From an uncultured Pelagibacteraceae bacterium (lineage in GTDB: Bacteria; Pseudomonadota; Alphaproteobacteria; Pelagibacterales; Pelagibacteraceae), in contig CACJVG010000002.1 in NCBI GenBank assembly GCA_902596785.1, positions 1 through 64,000 of the forward strand: a stretch of DNA of 64,000 nt, given 5' to 3'. Shown here piece after piece: positions 19,280 through 31,785 of this stretch. Numbering within the stretch: the first letter of the stretch is position 1; every line of letters begins with the position of its first letter. The position numbers were made by a program, and so were the translations under genes. The notes below the pieces were generated by a model. That model did no database searches. It was not told the DNA's origin and saw only the letters and a list, made by a program, of their open reading frames with translations.

Positions 19280-21088
19280 ATGAGTTCAATTAATAACATA
19301 AGAAATTTTGCAATTATTGCGCATATTGATCATGGAAAATCTACTATAGCCGATAGAATTATTCATAGTTGTGGTGGATTAACTGAAAGAGAGATGAAAG
19401 CTCAAGTTTTAGACTCAATGGATATTGAACGAGAAAGAGGAATTACAATTAAAGCTCAAACAGTTAAATTAAACTACAAAGCAAAAAATGGAAAAAATTA
19501 TATTTTAAATATTATTGATACACCAGGTCATGTAGATTTCAGTTATGAAGTTAGTAGATCTTTATATGCATGCGAAGGCTCAATTTTAATTGTAGATAGT
19601 ACACAAGGGGTAGAAGCTCAAACTTTAGCAAATGTGTATCAAGCTTTAGATACCAACCATGAGATAGTACCAGTTTTAAACAAGGTTGATTTACCTGCGT
19701 CAGACTTAGATAGAACAAAAAAACAAATTGAAGAAGTGATAGGAATTGATACTGAAAACGCAATTCCATGTTCAGGTAAAACTGGAGAAGGAATAGAAGA
19801 TATTTTAGAACAAATAATAACAACATTACCAGCCCCTAAAGGAGAAAGTTCTGCAGATCTAAAATGTTTATTGGTTGATAGCTGGTATGACACATATCTA
19901 GGTGTTGTGATTTTAGTGAGAGTGATAGATGGTAAACTTTCAAAACATATGAAAATAAAAATGATGTCAACCAATCAAGAATATATTGTTGAAAAAGTTG
20001 GGGTTTTTACTCCAAAACCAGTAGACATAAATGAATTAAAAACAGGTGAAATTGGATTTATTACAACAGGAATAAAAGTTCTATCTGAAACAAAAGTAGG
20101 AGATACAATTTGTGATGCCTCAAAACCATTAGATGAGGCTTTGCCAGGATTTAAACCAAGTAAACCTGTAGTGTTTTGTGGTTTGTTTCCAGTAGATAGT
20201 TCAGAGTTTCAAAAACTAAAAGATGGTTTAGCTAAATTACAATTAAACGATGCAAGTTTTTCATTTGAACCCGAGTCATCATCTGCTTTAGGATTGGGTT
20301 TTAGATGTGGATTTTTAGGCTTGCTTCATCTAGAAATTGTAACAGAAAGATTAGAAAGAGAGTTTGACGTTAATTTATTAACAACAACACCTGGTGTTGT
20401 TTACAAAGTTCATTTGAATAACGGGAACATAATTGATCTTCAAAATCCATCAAGTTTACCTGATCCAACTATGATAAAATATATCGAAGAGCCATGGATA
20501 AAAGCAACAATCATCACTCCTGACCAATATTTAGGTTCAATTATAAAAATGTGTCAGGATAAAAGGGGAATTCAGACTAATTTAAGTTATTCAGGCAATA
20601 GAGCTGTAGTGAATTACGAGTTACCATTGAATGAAGTTGTTTTTGATTTTAATGATAGACTAAAATCTATGACTAGTGGCTATGCTAGTTTTGACTATGA
20701 AATTATTGAGCATAGAGAAGGTGATTTGGTAAAACTTGGTATTTTGGTGAATGGAGAACCAGTTGATGCTTTGGCAATGATGATACATAAAGATTTTGCA
20801 CAAAAAACTGGAAGAGAGGTATGTGAGAAATTAAAAGACCTAATACCTAGACATAATTTTATGATTCCAGTCCAAGCTGCAATTGGAGGCAAAATTATTG
20901 CTCGGGAAACAATTAAAGGCTTTAAAAAAGATGTTTTGACTAAAATTCACGGTGGTGGCGCAACTGATAGAAAAAGAAAACTTTTAGAAAAACAGAAAAA
21001 AGGTAAAGCTAGATCAAAGCAATTTGGTAGAGTAGAAATACCTCAAGAAGCTTTTATTGGAGTTTTGAAAATAAGCAAAGAAAAATGA
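19280..21088 (+). CDS. lepA: Elongation factor 4 (LepA), back-translocating GTPase
   Basis: A 602-residue translational GTPase. The G domain has G1 [10 protein letters not shown]3 DTPGH and G4 NKVD, followed by EF-G-like domains II, III and V and the LepA-specific C-terminal domain ([21 protein letters not shown]). LepA acts on stalled or initiating ribosomes. Its last four bases overlap the start of an FkbM methyltransferase gene (ATGA), joining a glycan-type cassette to this translation block. Confidence 0.96.
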   Translation: MSSINNIRNFAIIAHIDHGKSTIADRIIHSCGGLTEREMKAQVLDSMDIERERGITIKAQTVKLNYKAKNGKNYILNIIDTPGHVDFSYEVSRSLYACEGSILIVDSTQGVEAQTLANVYQALDTNHEIVPVLNKVDLPASDLDRTKKQIEEVIGIDTENAIPCSGKTGEGIEDILEQIITTLPAPKGESSADLKCLLVDSWYDTYLGVVILVRVIDGKLSKHMKIKMMSTNQEYIVEKVGVFTPKPVDINELKTGEIGFITTGIKVLSETKVGDTICDASKPLDEALPGFKPSKPVVFCGLFPVDSSEFQKLKDGLAKLQLNDASFSFEPESSSALGLGFRCGFLGLLHLEIVTERLEREFDVNLLTTTPGVVYKVHLNNGNIIDLQNPSSLPDPTMIKYIEEPWIKATIITPDQYLGSIIKMCQDKRGIQTNLSYSGNRAVVNYELPLNEVVFDFNDRLKSMTSGYASFDYEIIEHREGDLVKLGILVNGEPVDALAMMIHKDFAQKTGREVCEKLKDLIPRHNFMIPVQAAIGGKIIARETIKGFKKDVLTKIHGGGATDRKRKLLEKQKKGKARSKQFGRVEIPQEAFIGVLKISKEK

Positions 21089-21786
21089 AAAAAAAGCTTA
21101 TTAAAAATAAAATTTTTTATTATTTTTACAAGATTTTAAAGATTTACAGAAATAGAAAACCATCAATTCATTATGGAGAGTTTGGAGAAGATATTCTCGT
21201 AAATAGAATTTTAAAGAACTTAGAAACAGGGAAATATGTAGACGTTGGTTGTTATCATCCATACAAAGGATCTTTAACAGCACAATTATATAAGAAAGGA
21301 TGGAAAGGAATTAATATAGATTTAAGTAAATCGTCTATTGACTTATTCAATTTAGTTAGAAAAGAAGATATTAATTTAAATTTAGCTGTATCAGATTTTA
21401 ATGGCCAAACTAGTTACTTTGAAAACTCACCAATAAATCAGCAGAATTCTTTAATAAAAAATAATGATAATCAGAAAAAAATTGAAATAGACTGTAAAAA
21501 TTTAAATTTAATATTAGAGGAAAATAAATTTGAAAAATTTGAATATTTAAATATTGACGTTGAGGGAAGTGAACAAAATGTAATTAATGGAATTAATTTA
21601 AGCAAATACTCACCAATATTAATTACTATTGAAAATAATAATTTGCATATAAATGACTATATTGAAAGTGAAACATATAAAATATTAATTAAAAATAATT
21701 ATACTTTTATCAGCAAAACAGGAGTTACAAATTTTTTTTTAAAAAACGAATATGCAAAAAATTTTTTAAAATTAATTAGTATTTAA
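21085..21786 (+). CDS. FkbM-family SAM-dependent methyltransferase
   Basis: A 233-residue methyltransferase of the FkbM (Methyltransf_21) family. The SAM-binding glycine-acid motif is [12 protein letters not shown], the acidic loop follows (INIDLSKSS), and the family's terminal LNIDVEGSE motif is at about 155. FkbM proteins O-methylate sugars or small molecules; next to glycosyltransferases they usually decorate surface glycans. It overlaps lepA by four bases and is followed by a GT2 gene. Its composition is even richer in A, T and Asn/Lys/Ile codons than the flanking translation genes. Confidence 0.85.
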   Translation: MKKKLIKNKIFYYFYKILKIYRNRKPSIHYGEFGEDILVNRILKNLETGKYVDVGCYHPYKGSLTAQLYKKGWKGINIDLSKSSIDLFNLVRKEDINLNLAVSDFNGQTSYFENSPINQQNSLIKNNDNQKKIEIDCKNLNLILEENKFEKFEYLNIDVEGSEQNVINGINLSKYSPILITIENNNLHINDYIESETYKILIKNNYTFISKTGVTNFFLKNEYAKNFLKLISI

Positions 21787-21797
21787 AATTTATTAAT

Positions 21798-22721
21798 ATG
21801 TATGATGATATTTTCTCTAAATTAACTATAATTATTCCTACTTTTTATCCAGGACCAATAATCAATAATTGTATAGATTCTTTACCTCTTCAGTCAGATT
21901 TAATAATAGTTGATAACGGAGAGGATGAGGAGTTAGAAAGAATAATAATTGAAAAAAAAAATAATATAAGGCATTTTAAAATAGGAGACTTAGGATTGCC
22001 TAAATCCTTTAATTATGCTGTAAAACAAGCTTATAATGAAAATATTTTGATTACCCAACCTGATGTTACTTTTGAGAAAGATAGTATAAAAAATTTAATT
22101 GATGCTTCTAAAAAATATAAGGATGCTGGATTACTAGCTCCAGTCATTTATGAAAATAATCAATACAGTGTTTTTAATTCTCTAGATTTGAGACTAAGTA
22201 AAAAAGGTGAATTAATAAAAAAAAATAGAGTAAAAACAAAAAATACAATACCCTCAGGTGATTTTTGTGCAGAAGCAGTAAGTGCAACCGCAATGCTTTT
22301 AAAGAAAAGTATTTTAAATAAAATAGGTGGATGGGACGAAAACATTTATACTTATCTGGAAGATTTAGATTTATGTTTAAAACTAAGAAGAAATAATTTT
22401 CAAATAATAAAAATAAAAAATTCTAAAGTAAATCATGTTGGATTTGGATCACATAAAAGCGAAAATTTAAGTAAATTTGAGCTTTCAAGAAATTGGCACT
22501 TTATGTGGTCATCATTATATTTTAAAAAAAAGTATGAAAATAATAATGATTATATTTTGTATGTTTTTAAAAATTTAATTAAATATTTTTCTAAAACAAT
22601 ACTTTTTGCTTTTGTTTTAAATAAAAAAAAAACTATATTAAACTTAATGAGACTAAGAGCTTGTATTAATTTTTTAACAATAAAGAAATCAAGCTTTAGA
22701 ATAAATTTAACAAAATTATGA
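21798..22721 (+). CDS. Family GT2 glycosyltransferase
   Basis: A 307-residue GT-A fold glycosyltransferase. It starts LTIIIPTFYPGPIINNCID, followed by the nucleotide-binding IIVDNG, an acidic region at ITQPDVTFEKD where GT2 enzymes carry the DXD motif, and the catalytic-base/acceptor motif WDENIYTYLEDLDLCLKLR. This arrangement resembles rhamnosyltransferase-like GT2 proteins. The C-terminal third is hydrophobic and basic. It probably adds a sugar to a surface polysaccharide; donor and acceptor are unknown. It overlaps the following gene by four bases. Confidence 0.85.
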   Translation: MYDDIFSKLTIIIPTFYPGPIINNCIDSLPLQSDLIIVDNGEDEELERIIIEKKNNIRHFKIGDLGLPKSFNYAVKQAYNENILITQPDVTFEKDSIKNLIDASKKYKDAGLLAPVIYENNQYSVFNSLDLRLSKKGELIKKNRVKTKNTIPSGDFCAEAVSATAMLLKKSILNKIGGWDENIYTYLEDLDLCLKLRRNNFQIIKIKNSKVNHVGFGSHKSENLSKFELSRNWHFMWSSLYFKKKYENNNDYILYVFKNLIKYFSKTILFAFVLNKKKTILNLMRLRACINFLTIKKSSFRINLTKL

Positions 22722-23497
22722 ATTTAAAAGAAAAATTTTTTGATATTTTTGATTTGTATGTTGAAAAGAAAACCTCAAAGAAAAATATATCTAATCTTTT
22801 AAAAATGCTTTTGCCATATAAAACTGATTTTGAATTAATTCGTTTAGGAGATGATAATGATGGAGGCTATTTAATACCTGATGATTTAACAAATATAACT
22901 AAGAATTATTCAGCAGGAATAGGAAATTTAACAAAATTTGAGCTAGATTTAGAAAAATTATATTCAATTTCTTCTAAAATGGTTGATCTTAATGACGTAG
23001 ATCCAAAATTATTGCCAAAAAAAAGTGAATTTAGAAAAAAAAAAATTGGAATTTCTTCCTTCGGAGAAAACCTATCAATTAATGATTGGTTAAAAAGTGA
23101 GAAGGGTGAAATAATATTAAAAATGGATATTGAAGGAGATGAGTATCCTGCTCTTTCAGCAATAACTGATGAAAATTTAAATAAAATAAGAATTTTAGTT
23201 TTAGAAATTCATGATTTAAGACATTTAAGAAATTATTCTTTTTATAAAATATTTAAGCAAGTTTTTTCTAGGTTAAATAATTTTTTTTATGTCTGCCACT
23301 TACATATAAACAATGTTAGTAGTATTAAAAAAATAGGTGGGTATGATATTCCTGATATGCTAGAGATAACTTTAATACATAAAAGTAGAGTTAAAAAATT
23401 TTCTAATGAGTTTGCTATATTACCAAATAAATTGGATCAAAGAACAATTAATAACAAAAAAGAAATATTTATAGATAAAAAATGGTACATTGATTGA
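22718..23497 (+). CDS. FkbM-like methyltransferase domain protein
   Basis: A 259-residue protein with a divergent FkbM-type fold. LIRLGDDNDGGYLIPDD is near the N-terminus, SAGIGNLTKFE replaces the glycine-rich SAM motif, and KMDIEGDEYPAL is the equivalent of the terminal DxEG motif. Proteins of this layout are often annotated FkbM family. Enzymatic activity is not proven, because the SAM glycine loop is weak. It is the last gene of the FkbM-GT2-FkbM cassette (4-bp overlap with the GT2 gene) and lies 83 bp before tRNA-Ser. Confidence 0.65.
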   Translation: MNLKEKFFDIFDLYVEKKTSKKNISNLLKMLLPYKTDFELIRLGDDNDGGYLIPDDLTNITKNYSAGIGNLTKFELDLEKLYSISSKMVDLNDVDPKLLPKKSEFRKKKIGISSFGENLSINDWLKSEKGEIILKMDIEGDEYPALSAITDENLNKIRILVLEIHDLRHLRNYSFYKIFKQVFSRLNNFFYVCHLHINNVSSIKKIGGYDIPDMLEITLIHKSRVKKFSNEFAILPNKLDQRTINNKKEIFIDKKWYID

Positions 23498-23580
23498 CAA
23501 CAAAACTTTAAATAATGTTGATAGAATATCACTACCATTTGATTTAATTTTTTAATATAAAATAATCAATGTCATATCTA

Positions 23581-23670
23581 GGAGAGGTGGCCGAGTGGTT
23601 GAAGGCGCACGCTTGGAAAGCGTGTAAAGGAGCAATTCTTTCATGGGTTCGAATCCCATTCTCTCCGCCA
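23581..23670 (+). tRNA. tRNA-Ser (anticodon GGA)
   Basis: Class II tRNA of 90 nt with encoded CCA. The acceptor stem GGAGAGG pairs with TCTCTCC (one G-T), the anticodon loop TTGGAAA sits on CACGC/GCGTG, a long variable arm follows, and the T-loop is the standard TTCGAAT. It reads UCC/UCU codons. It stands between the FkbM/GT2 cassette and gyrB. Confidence 0.96.
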
Positions 23671-23752
23671 TTAAATAAGCTTTATTTTGCAAGGGTTATT
23701 TGAGCATTTCGTAGTTTTTTTGTTAAGATAAATAAGCAATTTTTATAAAAAA

Positions 23753-23761
23753 TGTTATAAT
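23753..23761 (+). promoter_or_regulatory. Extended -10 promoter element before gyrB
   Basis: TGTTATAAT (TG, one base, then consensus TATAAT) ends 24 bases before the gyrB ATG, predicting a short leader of roughly 17 nt. No good -35 box sits 17 bases upstream, which is common when the extended -10 is strong. Confidence 0.5.
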
Positions 23762-23781
23762 TTTCTTTTTCCAAAAATTAA

Positions 23782-25842
<2,061 letters not shown>

Positions 25843-25844
25843 AA

Positions 25845-27125
25845 ATGAAGTTCTTTGAAACTTCAAAATATCATTCTTTTAAAAAATCAACTTATATAAC
25901 CCTTAGATGGATTGGAATTATTGGACAACTAATTGCAGTAAATTTTGTATATTTATTTTTAAATCCTAGTTTTGATTTTATTACCTCAAATCTAGTTATA
26001 TTTTTAGGAATATTAAGTAATTTATATTTAATTTTTATTTATAAAAAAACACAATTATCAGATAGATCGGCTTTTATCTTCTTACTCATAGATATTTTGC
26101 AATTAGGTGTTCTTCTTTATTTATCAGGAGGAATAACTAATCCATTTGTAATTTTTATATTAATACCAAGTGTTTTTTCTTCATCAAATTTGAGCTTAAG
26201 AACTAATATATTATTAGTAACTTTAACAATAATTATAATTATATTTCTAACTTTTAACTATAAAGATTTGCCAATTAATTTAAACAGTGATTTTCATAAC
26301 AATCATTATTTTTACTATTCTATACCAACATCCTTAATTGTTGCCTTGGTTTTTTTAAATTATTTTGCAATGACATTTGGTACACAATCCAGATTAAGAA
26401 AAGAAGCATTAGGAAAAATGGAAGAGGTGATGGCTAAAGAACATGAACTATTGTCTTTAGGTGGTCAAGCTGCTGCAGCGGCACATTCTTTAGGTACGCC
26501 GCTTTCAACGATAACAATAATTACGCATGATTTAATGAAGCAATTTAAGGGGCAAAAAGATTTAGAAAAAGATATAGAGTTATTGAATAGTCAAGTCGAG
26601 CGATGTAATGAAATTTTAAAGCGATTAACATTAAATCCTGTGGAAGAAGATGAATTTATTGATAAAGATATTAGTGTTCGAGATTATTTGTATGAAATTA
26701 TTTCTTCATTTAAGGAAATAAGTAAAAAGGAATTTGTCTTCAATTTTGACCAGGATTCAAATCCAAAAAAGATAACCAAATCTATAGAATTAATTTATGG
26801 GTTAAGAAATTTTATTGGAAACGCCAATAAATTTTCCAAAAAAATAATTTTTATTAATTTGAAAAGTGATAGTGAAATAACTGAAATAACAGTTGAAGAT
26901 GATGGTGATGGTTATCCTAAAGATATAATCTCAAAAATTGGTGAGCCATATTTGAAATCAAATTATTCTAAAGACAAATCTAAAGAGGGTTTAGGTCTAG
27001 GCTTGTTTATTGGAAAAACTTTATTAGAAAAAAATTTTGCATCAGTTAATTGTAGAAATTCAAAAACGCGTAATGGTGCTGAGGTTGTTATTAGATGGAA
27101 GAATAAAGAACTATTTAATATCTAG
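25845..27125 (+). CDS. regB: RegB/PrrB-type redox sensor histidine kinase
   Basis: A 426-residue membrane kinase with about six transmembrane segments (roughly 20-180). The periplasmic-side motif GGITNPF (95-101) matches the quinone-sensing GGxxNPF of RegB. The phospho-acceptor H214 lies in [14 protein letters not shown]254 (VERCNEIL) matches the redox-active cysteine of Rhodobacter RegB. The ATPase region has N box FIGNANKF, G1 EDDGDGYP and G2 GLGLGLFIG. RegB usually phosphorylates RegA to control respiration and carbon use; no response regulator is in this window. It is downstream of gyrB with a two-base gap and overlaps convergent cobT by four bases. Confidence 0.85.
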   Translation: MKFFETSKYHSFKKSTYITLRWIGIIGQLIAVNFVYLFLNPSFDFITSNLVIFLGILSNLYLIFIYKKTQLSDRSAFIFLLIDILQLGVLLYLSGGITNPFVIFILIPSVFSSSNLSLRTNILLVTLTIIIIIFLTFNYKDLPINLNSDFHNNHYFYYSIPTSLIVALVFLNYFAMTFGTQSRLRKEALGKMEEVMAKEHELLSLGGQAAAAAHSLGTPLSTITIITHDLMKQFKGQKDLEKDIELLNSQVERCNEILKRLTLNPVEEDEFIDKDISVRDYLYEIISSFKEISKKEFVFNFDQDSNPKKITKSIELIYGLRNFIGNANKFSKKIIFINLKSDSEITEITVEDDGDGYPKDIISKIGEPYLKSNYSKDKSKEGLGLGLFIGKTLLEKNFASVNCRNSKTRNGAEVVIRWKNKELFNI

Positions 27126-28921
27126 TGGTATTTGTTTTTTGTTTCAAATAATGAGCTTAATTGAGATATCATAACATCACCCAATTCATTCACGTCGGTA
27201 ATTTTGATAGCTTTATTATAATATCTTGAAACATCGTGACCAATTCCTATAGCCAAAACTTCAATATCTGATTTATTTTCAATAAACTTCACAATTTTTT
27301 TTAAATGTTTTTCTAAAAAGTCTCCTGAATTTACAGAAAGAGTTGAGTCATCTACAGGGGCTCCATCAGAAATAACCATTAGTATTTTTCTTTCTTCTTT
27401 TCTCTTTTTTATTCTGTTATAGGCCCACGATATAGCTTCTCCATCAATGTTTTCTTTAAGCAATCCTTCTTTTAGCATTAGTCCTAAATTATTTTTTGCT
27501 TGTCTCCAATGAGTATCTGCTCCTTTGTAAATTATATGTCTTAGGTCGTTCAATCTTCCTGGTGTTTTTGGTTTAGAATTTTTAGTCCACAATTCTCTAC
27601 ATTGTCCACCCTTCCAATTTTTGGTTGTGAAGCCTAAAATTTCGACTTTAACAGAGCACCTTTCTAATGTTCTGGATAAGATATCCGCACAAATAGCTGC
27701 AATAGTGATTGGTCTTCCTCTCATAGATCCAGAGTTGTCTATAAGCAGAGTCACTACTGTATCTTTAAAATCTAAATCTTTTTCTTTTTTGAATGATAAA
27801 GAATTATATGGATCCATGATAATTCTTGGAAGTTTTGAACTGTCTAATAATCCTTCCTCTAAATCAAATTCCCATGCTCTATTTTGTTTTGCAAGCAATT
27901 GTCTTTGAAGTTTATTTGCAAGTTTCGTTATAATATCTTGAAAGCCAATTAATTGTTGATCTAAATTTTTTCTTAGTTTTGTCGCTTCATCTGCATTTTC
28001 TAGATTTTCAGCTTTTACAACCTCATCAAACTGAGTTGTAAATATTTTATAATCTAAATTTATATTATCTATTTTTTTTTGAGCTACTTGCTCAGAGCTT
28101 TGTTCATCTGACTCTGTGTCTGACAGCTGTTCGTCAAAGTTAAATTCATCTACACTATAGTCAGCATCTAGTGAAGCTTCAGATACATTTTCATCTTTTT
28201 CATCTTTATTATCTTCTTTGTCATTATTTTCATCTTCATTTGATGGATTATCTTGTCCTTGATCTTGATTTTCCTCTTTTTTTTCATCTTCATCTTCACT
28301 TTGAAAAATATCCATTTCTTCCAATATTTCTGAAAACTTTGAGCTATAAATGTTTTGATCTTCAAGATTTTTAAGCAAAAATTCTTTATGTTTTTCTATA
28401 GCGTCCTCAAAGTCTTTTTCCCAAAAATTAAGCATTTTTGTTGCTAGAGGATTTAGCTTAATTTTATGAAAATTCTTAAGCATATATAACTCGAATGCCT
28501 CTGATACAGATACATCTTCTTTAGTTTTTAATTGATCTTTGCGTTTACGATTTATTATTTGATGATAATTTTCTTGAAAATTTTTCTCAATTCCTTTTAA
28601 CATTTTTCCTCCCAGAGTCTCATAACGTATTTTTTCAGCGATATTATAAAGAGATCTAGAAGAGGTATTTGAGGGAAGGTTTTTTTTGTAAATTGCTTCA
28701 TTACAAAATTTTTTTTTCAAAGCAGAGGAGTCTGTTTCTGCACGTAATCTTATAAAATCAGCTGGACTATTTAAATTATCAATCTCCAGAAAATTAAATT
28801 CTTTTATTTTTTTTTCTTCAGAATTTGTTTTATTTAAATCAAAATCATCAGCAATTACTTTTGCCGTAGAAGTTAAAGCAATTTTAAATTTTTCTTTTAA
28901 ATTATTTTCTTTAGTGCTCAT
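27122..28921 (-). CDS. cobT: CobT-like VWA-domain protein (cobaltochelatase CobT family)
   Basis: A 599-residue protein with an N-terminal helical region, a long Asp/Glu/Lys-rich acidic linker (about 205-275), and a C-terminal von Willebrand A domain with an intact MIDAS: DNSGSM (about 395), Thr in GADTHW and Asp in SDGAPVDDS. In aerobic B12 synthesis CobT pairs with the AAA+ CobS and with CobN to insert cobalt. Here it overlaps cobS by one base, and no corrin-pathway gene is nearby. The pair may instead act as a MoxR/VWA-style metal or protein-remodelling chaperone; that is inference. Confidence 0.88.
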   Translation of the reverse strand: MSTKENNLKEKFKIALTSTAKVIADDFDLNKTNSEEKKIKEFNFLEIDNLNSPADFIRLRAETDSSALKKKFCNEAIYKKNLPSNTSSRSLYNIAEKIRYETLGGKMLKGIEKNFQENYHQIINRKRKDQLKTKEDVSVSEAFELYMLKNFHKIKLNPLATKMLNFWEKDFEDAIEKHKEFLLKNLEDQNIYSSKFSEILEEMDIFQSEDEDEKKEENQDQGQDNPSNEDENNDKEDNKDEKDENVSEASLDADYSVDEFNFDEQLSDTESDEQSSEQVAQKKIDNINLDYKIFTTQFDEVVKAENLENADEATKLRKNLDQQLIGFQDIITKLANKLQRQLLAKQNRAWEFDLEEGLLDSSKLPRIIMDPYNSLSFKKEKDLDFKDTVVTLLIDNSGSMRGRPITIAAICADILSRTLERCSVKVEILGFTTKNWKGGQCRELWTKNSKPKTPGRLNDLRHIIYKGADTHWRQAKNNLGLMLKEGLLKENIDGEAISWAYNRIKKRKEERKILMVISDGAPVDDSTLSVNSGDFLEKHLKKIVKFIENKSDIEVLAIGIGHDVSRYYNKAIKITDVNELGDVMISQLSSLFETKNKYH

Positions 28922-29895
28922 TAGATTTGAATATTAATCAAAGACTCTGGCAATTCTTCACCAAAACATCTTTGATAATATTCTGCGATAGTATTCTTTT
29001 CAATATCATCACATTTATTAAGAAATGTTACTCTAAAAGCGTAACCAGTGTCTTTAAATATCTCTGCATTTTCTGCCCAATGTAACACCGTTCTTGGGCT
29101 CATCACTGTTGAAATATCTCCTGCAATAAATCCTTTACGCGTTAAAGATGCTACTTTTATCATGTTAGCAACCTTTTCTTTTCCCTTTGCGTTATTTAAG
29201 TTTTTATTTTTAGACAAAACAATATCCATTTCTCTATCTAGGCTTAGATAGTTTAAAGTAGTAACAATATTCCATCTATCCATCTGACCTTGGTTAATTT
29301 GCTGGGTACCATGGTAAAGACCTGTCGTATCACCAAGTCCAACAGTATTTGAAGTAGCAAATAATCTAAAAAATTTATTTTGTTTAATTACTTTGTTTTT
29401 ATCTAGTAATGTAAAATTTCCCTCAGCTTCTAAAACTCTTTGAATTACAAACATTACATCAGGTCTACCAGCATCATATTCATCAAAAACAAGTGCAACT
29501 GGATTTTGTATAGACCATGGTAAAATTCCCTCGTTAAATTGAGTTACTTGTTTACCATCTTTAAGAACGATCGCATCTTTGCCAATCAAATCAATTCTAC
29601 TAACATGACTATCTAAATTTACACGGATACACGGCCAATTTAATCTTGCAGCTATTTGCTCAATGTGAGTAGATTTTCCAGTGCCATGATACCCTTGAAC
29701 TAAAACTCTCTTATTAAATGCAAATCCTGAAATAATAGCTAAAGTAGTATCTCTATCGAACTTGTAGTTTTTATCAATCTCAGGAACGTATTCATTTTTT
29801 TTTGAAAATGCGTCAACTTCCATTTCTGAATCAATTCCAAAAGTTTGTTTTAGTGAAACTTTAATATCTGGTTCTGTGTTAAGATTTGGTGTCAA
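28921..29895 (-). CDS. cobS: CobS-like AAA+ ATPase (MoxR-type, cobaltochelatase CobS family)
   Basis: A 324-residue MoxR-clade AAA+ ATPase with Walker [10 protein letters not shown] (K74), Walker [11 protein letters not shown] and a sensor region [14 protein letters not shown]. CobS hexamers drive the CobN chelatase together with CobT. The gene overlaps its upstream J-domain gene by 17 bp and cobT by one base, so all three form one tight transcription unit. Family identity is clear; the cobalamin role is doubtful for this organism type. Confidence 0.9.
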   Translation of the reverse strand: MTPNLNTEPDIKVSLKQTFGIDSEMEVDAFSKKNEYVPEIDKNYKFDRDTTLAIISGFAFNKRVLVQGYHGTGKSTHIEQIAARLNWPCIRVNLDSHVSRIDLIGKDAIVLKDGKQVTQFNEGILPWSIQNPVALVFDEYDAGRPDVMFVIQRVLEAEGNFTLLDKNKVIKQNKFFRLFATSNTVGLGDTTGLYHGTQQINQGQMDRWNIVTTLNYLSLDREMDIVLSKNKNLNNAKGKEKVANMIKVASLTRKGFIAGDISTVMSPRTVLHWAENAEIFKDTGYAFRVTFLNKCDDIEKNTIAEYYQRCFGEELPESLINIQI

Positions 29896-30412
29896 TTTTT
29901 TCTCTATAGGTATTTTTTAATTGAGTGTAAGCCAATGTTATAAGTTTAAGTTTTTCCTCGTATTTTTTATTCCCAGAATTCATATCAGGGTGAAATTTTT
30001 TCACAAGTAATTTGAATTTATCTTGTATTTTCTTCCACTTTAAACCCACAGAAACCCCCAATATTCCAAAAGCTTTTATATCTTTATGATCGAATTTAAA
30101 TTGACGCATATGATTATAATCTCCATTTATTTTTTCTTTATCGAACTCATCTCTCAAAGTTGTATTCCATAACACTTTAAAAAAATTATCTGAAGAGCTA
30201 AAGCTTTGCGTGGGTTTGTGCCAAGTCATGTCAGATTTTAAAAAATCCATTACTTGGTCATCATTCATTCCTGAAAAATAGTTCCAATTTTTATTAAATT
30301 CTTTTACATGCTCAAGGCAAAGCATTCTAAATTTTCTGCTATTATCTTTTTCAACTGGTGCCTTATATTCACCTATTTCATTACAATTATTCCAGTCACA
30401 AATATTTTTCAT
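29879..30412 (-). CDS. J-domain (DnaJ-like) protein
   Basis: About 177 residues with a C-terminal J domain carrying the HPD signature ([18 protein letters not shown]). The N-terminal part has four cysteines in CDWNNC and MLCLEH contexts, possibly a small metal site. J domains recruit DnaK. The start at 30412 (MKNICDW) is favoured over an upstream in-frame ATG at 30427, because a -10 element (TGTTATTAT on the minus strand) would start RNA at about the 30412 ATG. The order bolA (divergent)/J-protein/cobS/cobT recurs in alphaproteobacteria and suggests joint function. Confidence 0.82.
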   Translation of the reverse strand: MKNICDWNNCNEIGEYKAPVEKDNSRKFRMLCLEHVKEFNKNWNYFSGMNDDQVMDFLKSDMTWHKPTQSFSSSDNFFKVLWNTTLRDEFDKEKINGDYNHMRQFKFDHKDIKAFGILGVSVGLKWKKIQDKFKLLVKKFHPDMNSGNKKYEEKLKLITLAYTQLKNTYREKIDTKS

Positions 30413-30416
30413 GATA

Positions 30417-30423
30417 TATAATA
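30417..30423. promoter_or_regulatory. Overlapping divergent -10 boxes for bolA and the J-domain gene
   Basis: The 17-base gap between the two start codons holds TATAAT on the plus strand (30417-30422) and, one base shifted, TATTAT on the minus strand (30423-30418) preceded by TG, an extended -10. Both are placed so that initiation falls at or within a base or two of each ATG. A single nearly symmetric element therefore seems to fire both ways and yield two leaderless messages. Confidence 0.45.
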
Positions 30424-30429
30424 ACATAT

Positions 30430-30690
30430 ATGGATATAAATGAGTTAATTACAATTGTAAAAAATAAATTATTAAATCAAATAAATATTGAAAGTATAAA
30501 TATTGAAGATAAATCTTTTCTTCATAAAAATCATAAAGGAAATCAAGAAGGAAAATATCATTTAAAATTAATTATTGTTTCTGAAGAACTAAAAAAAATG
30601 AATAAAATTGAAAGTAATAAAAAAATTTACAAGATTTTAGACCAAGAATTAAAAGAATTTATTCACTCAATCCAAATTTTAATTAGTTAA
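30430..30690 (+). CDS. bolA: BolA-family protein
   Basis: An 86-residue BolA/YrbA-type protein. It has the class II-like fold elements, conserved Ser/His in the SFLHKNHKG loop and the terminal invariant His in EFIHSIQILI. BolA proteins partner monothiol glutaredoxins in Fe-S handling or act on cell-shape and stress genes. It diverges from the J-domain/cobST operon and overlaps the end of convergent aroB by 12 bases. Confidence 0.85.
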   Translation: MDINELITIVKNKLLNQINIESINIEDKSFLHKNHKGNQEGKYHLKLIIVSEELKKMNKIESNKKIYKILDQELKEFIHSIQILIS

Positions 30691-31785
30691 AAATTTTCTT
30701 AAAAATAAATTTAACTTTTTTTTGGAGTATTGTTTATTAAAAATTGGTTTACCAATTTTTTTTAACAAAACTAAGTTAATTTTTTCAGAATTATTTTTTT
30801 TATCTTTGATCATAAAAGATAAAATCTTATTTAAATCTCTGATAGAAAAATATTTTTTTATGGAAGAAGGTAGACTAGAGTTATCAATATGATTTATAAT
30901 TAAATTATATTCATTTTTACTGAGCATATTTTCTTTTAAACTAAAATTAAGTGCTGTCTTCATTCCAAGTATCACGGCTTCACCATGATTTAGTTTATGG
31001 CTGTACCCTAAGCCTGCCTCATAAGCATGGGCAAATGTATGACCAAAATTTAATACCTTTCTTAATGCTGTTTCTTTTTCATCTTTTTCGACTATCTTTT
31101 TTTTAATTTTACAACTTTCATAGATAGCTTTTTCAATAAATGGAGATGAAAGATTTAAAATTTTTTTAAGATTTTTATTCAAGAAATTAAATAATTTTTT
31201 GTTATCAATTAATGAATGCTTCAATATTTCTCCATATCCACAAATTATTTCTCTTTTTGATAAAGATTTAAGAAATTGAATATCTGAGAGAACCAGTGAT
31301 GGTTGATAAAAGCTTCCTATTAAATTTTTACCATATTTAGAATTAACTCCAGTTTTTCCCCCGATTGATGAATCAACTTGAGCTAAAAGAGTTGTTGGAA
31401 TATTTGCAAACTTAATGCCTCTTTTGAAAAGATTAGCTGCAAAACCACTTACATCGCCTGTAATTCCTCCTCCTAAAGAAATTAAAACATCATTTCTTGA
31501 AAAGTTTTTATTTAATAAAACTTCTAGAATTTTATTAACGCTATTAATATTTTTGTTTTTTTCACTAGCATTAAAAAATAACACAAAAATACTTTTATTT
31601 TTAAAAGACCTTTTAATATTTGAAACAAATTTTTTTGGAACATTTTTATCAACAACAATCAAACATTTATCAAAATCAATTGAATTTGATTTAAAAATTT
31701 TTGATATGCTTGAGGTTAAATTTGATCCAATAATTATTGGATATTTTTCGGTTTTAGTTATTATATTTAATTTAGTTTGTTTCAT
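30679..31785 (-). CDS. aroB: 3-dehydroquinate synthase
   Basis: Second step of the shikimate pathway: converts DAHP to 3-dehydroquinate with NAD+ and a divalent metal. The 368-residue protein has the NAD loop SLGGGITGDVSGFAA, the substrate/metal region IPTTLLAQVDSSIGGKTGVN, and metal-ligand motifs CGYGEILKH, NFGHTFAHA and LNHGEAV. It overlaps the aroK 3' end by 14 bases, so aroK-aroB form one unit on the minus strand. Confidence 0.95.
   Translation of the reverse strand: MKQTKLNIITKTEKYPIIIGSNLTSSISKIFKSNSIDFDKCLIVVDKNVPKKFVSNIKRSFKNKSIFVLFFNASEKNKNINSVNKILEVLLNKNFSRNDVLISLGGGITGDVSGFAANLFKRGIKFANIPTTLLAQVDSSIGGKTGVNSKYGKNLIGSFYQPSLVLSDIQFLKSLSKREIICGYGEILKHSLIDNKKLFNFLNKNLKKILNLSSPFIEKAIYESCKIKKKIVEKDEKETALRKVLNFGHTFAHAYEAGLGYSHKLNHGEAVILGMKTALNFSLKENMLSKNEYNLIINHIDNSSLPSSIKKYFSIRDLNKILSFMIKDKKNNSEKINLVLLKKIGKPIFNKQYSKKKLNLFLRKFLTN

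Noticed and set aside
28168..28374. His/Leu-rich and Lys/Met-rich frames on both strands inside cobT
   Set aside because: They arise from the repetitive codons of the CobT acidic linker.
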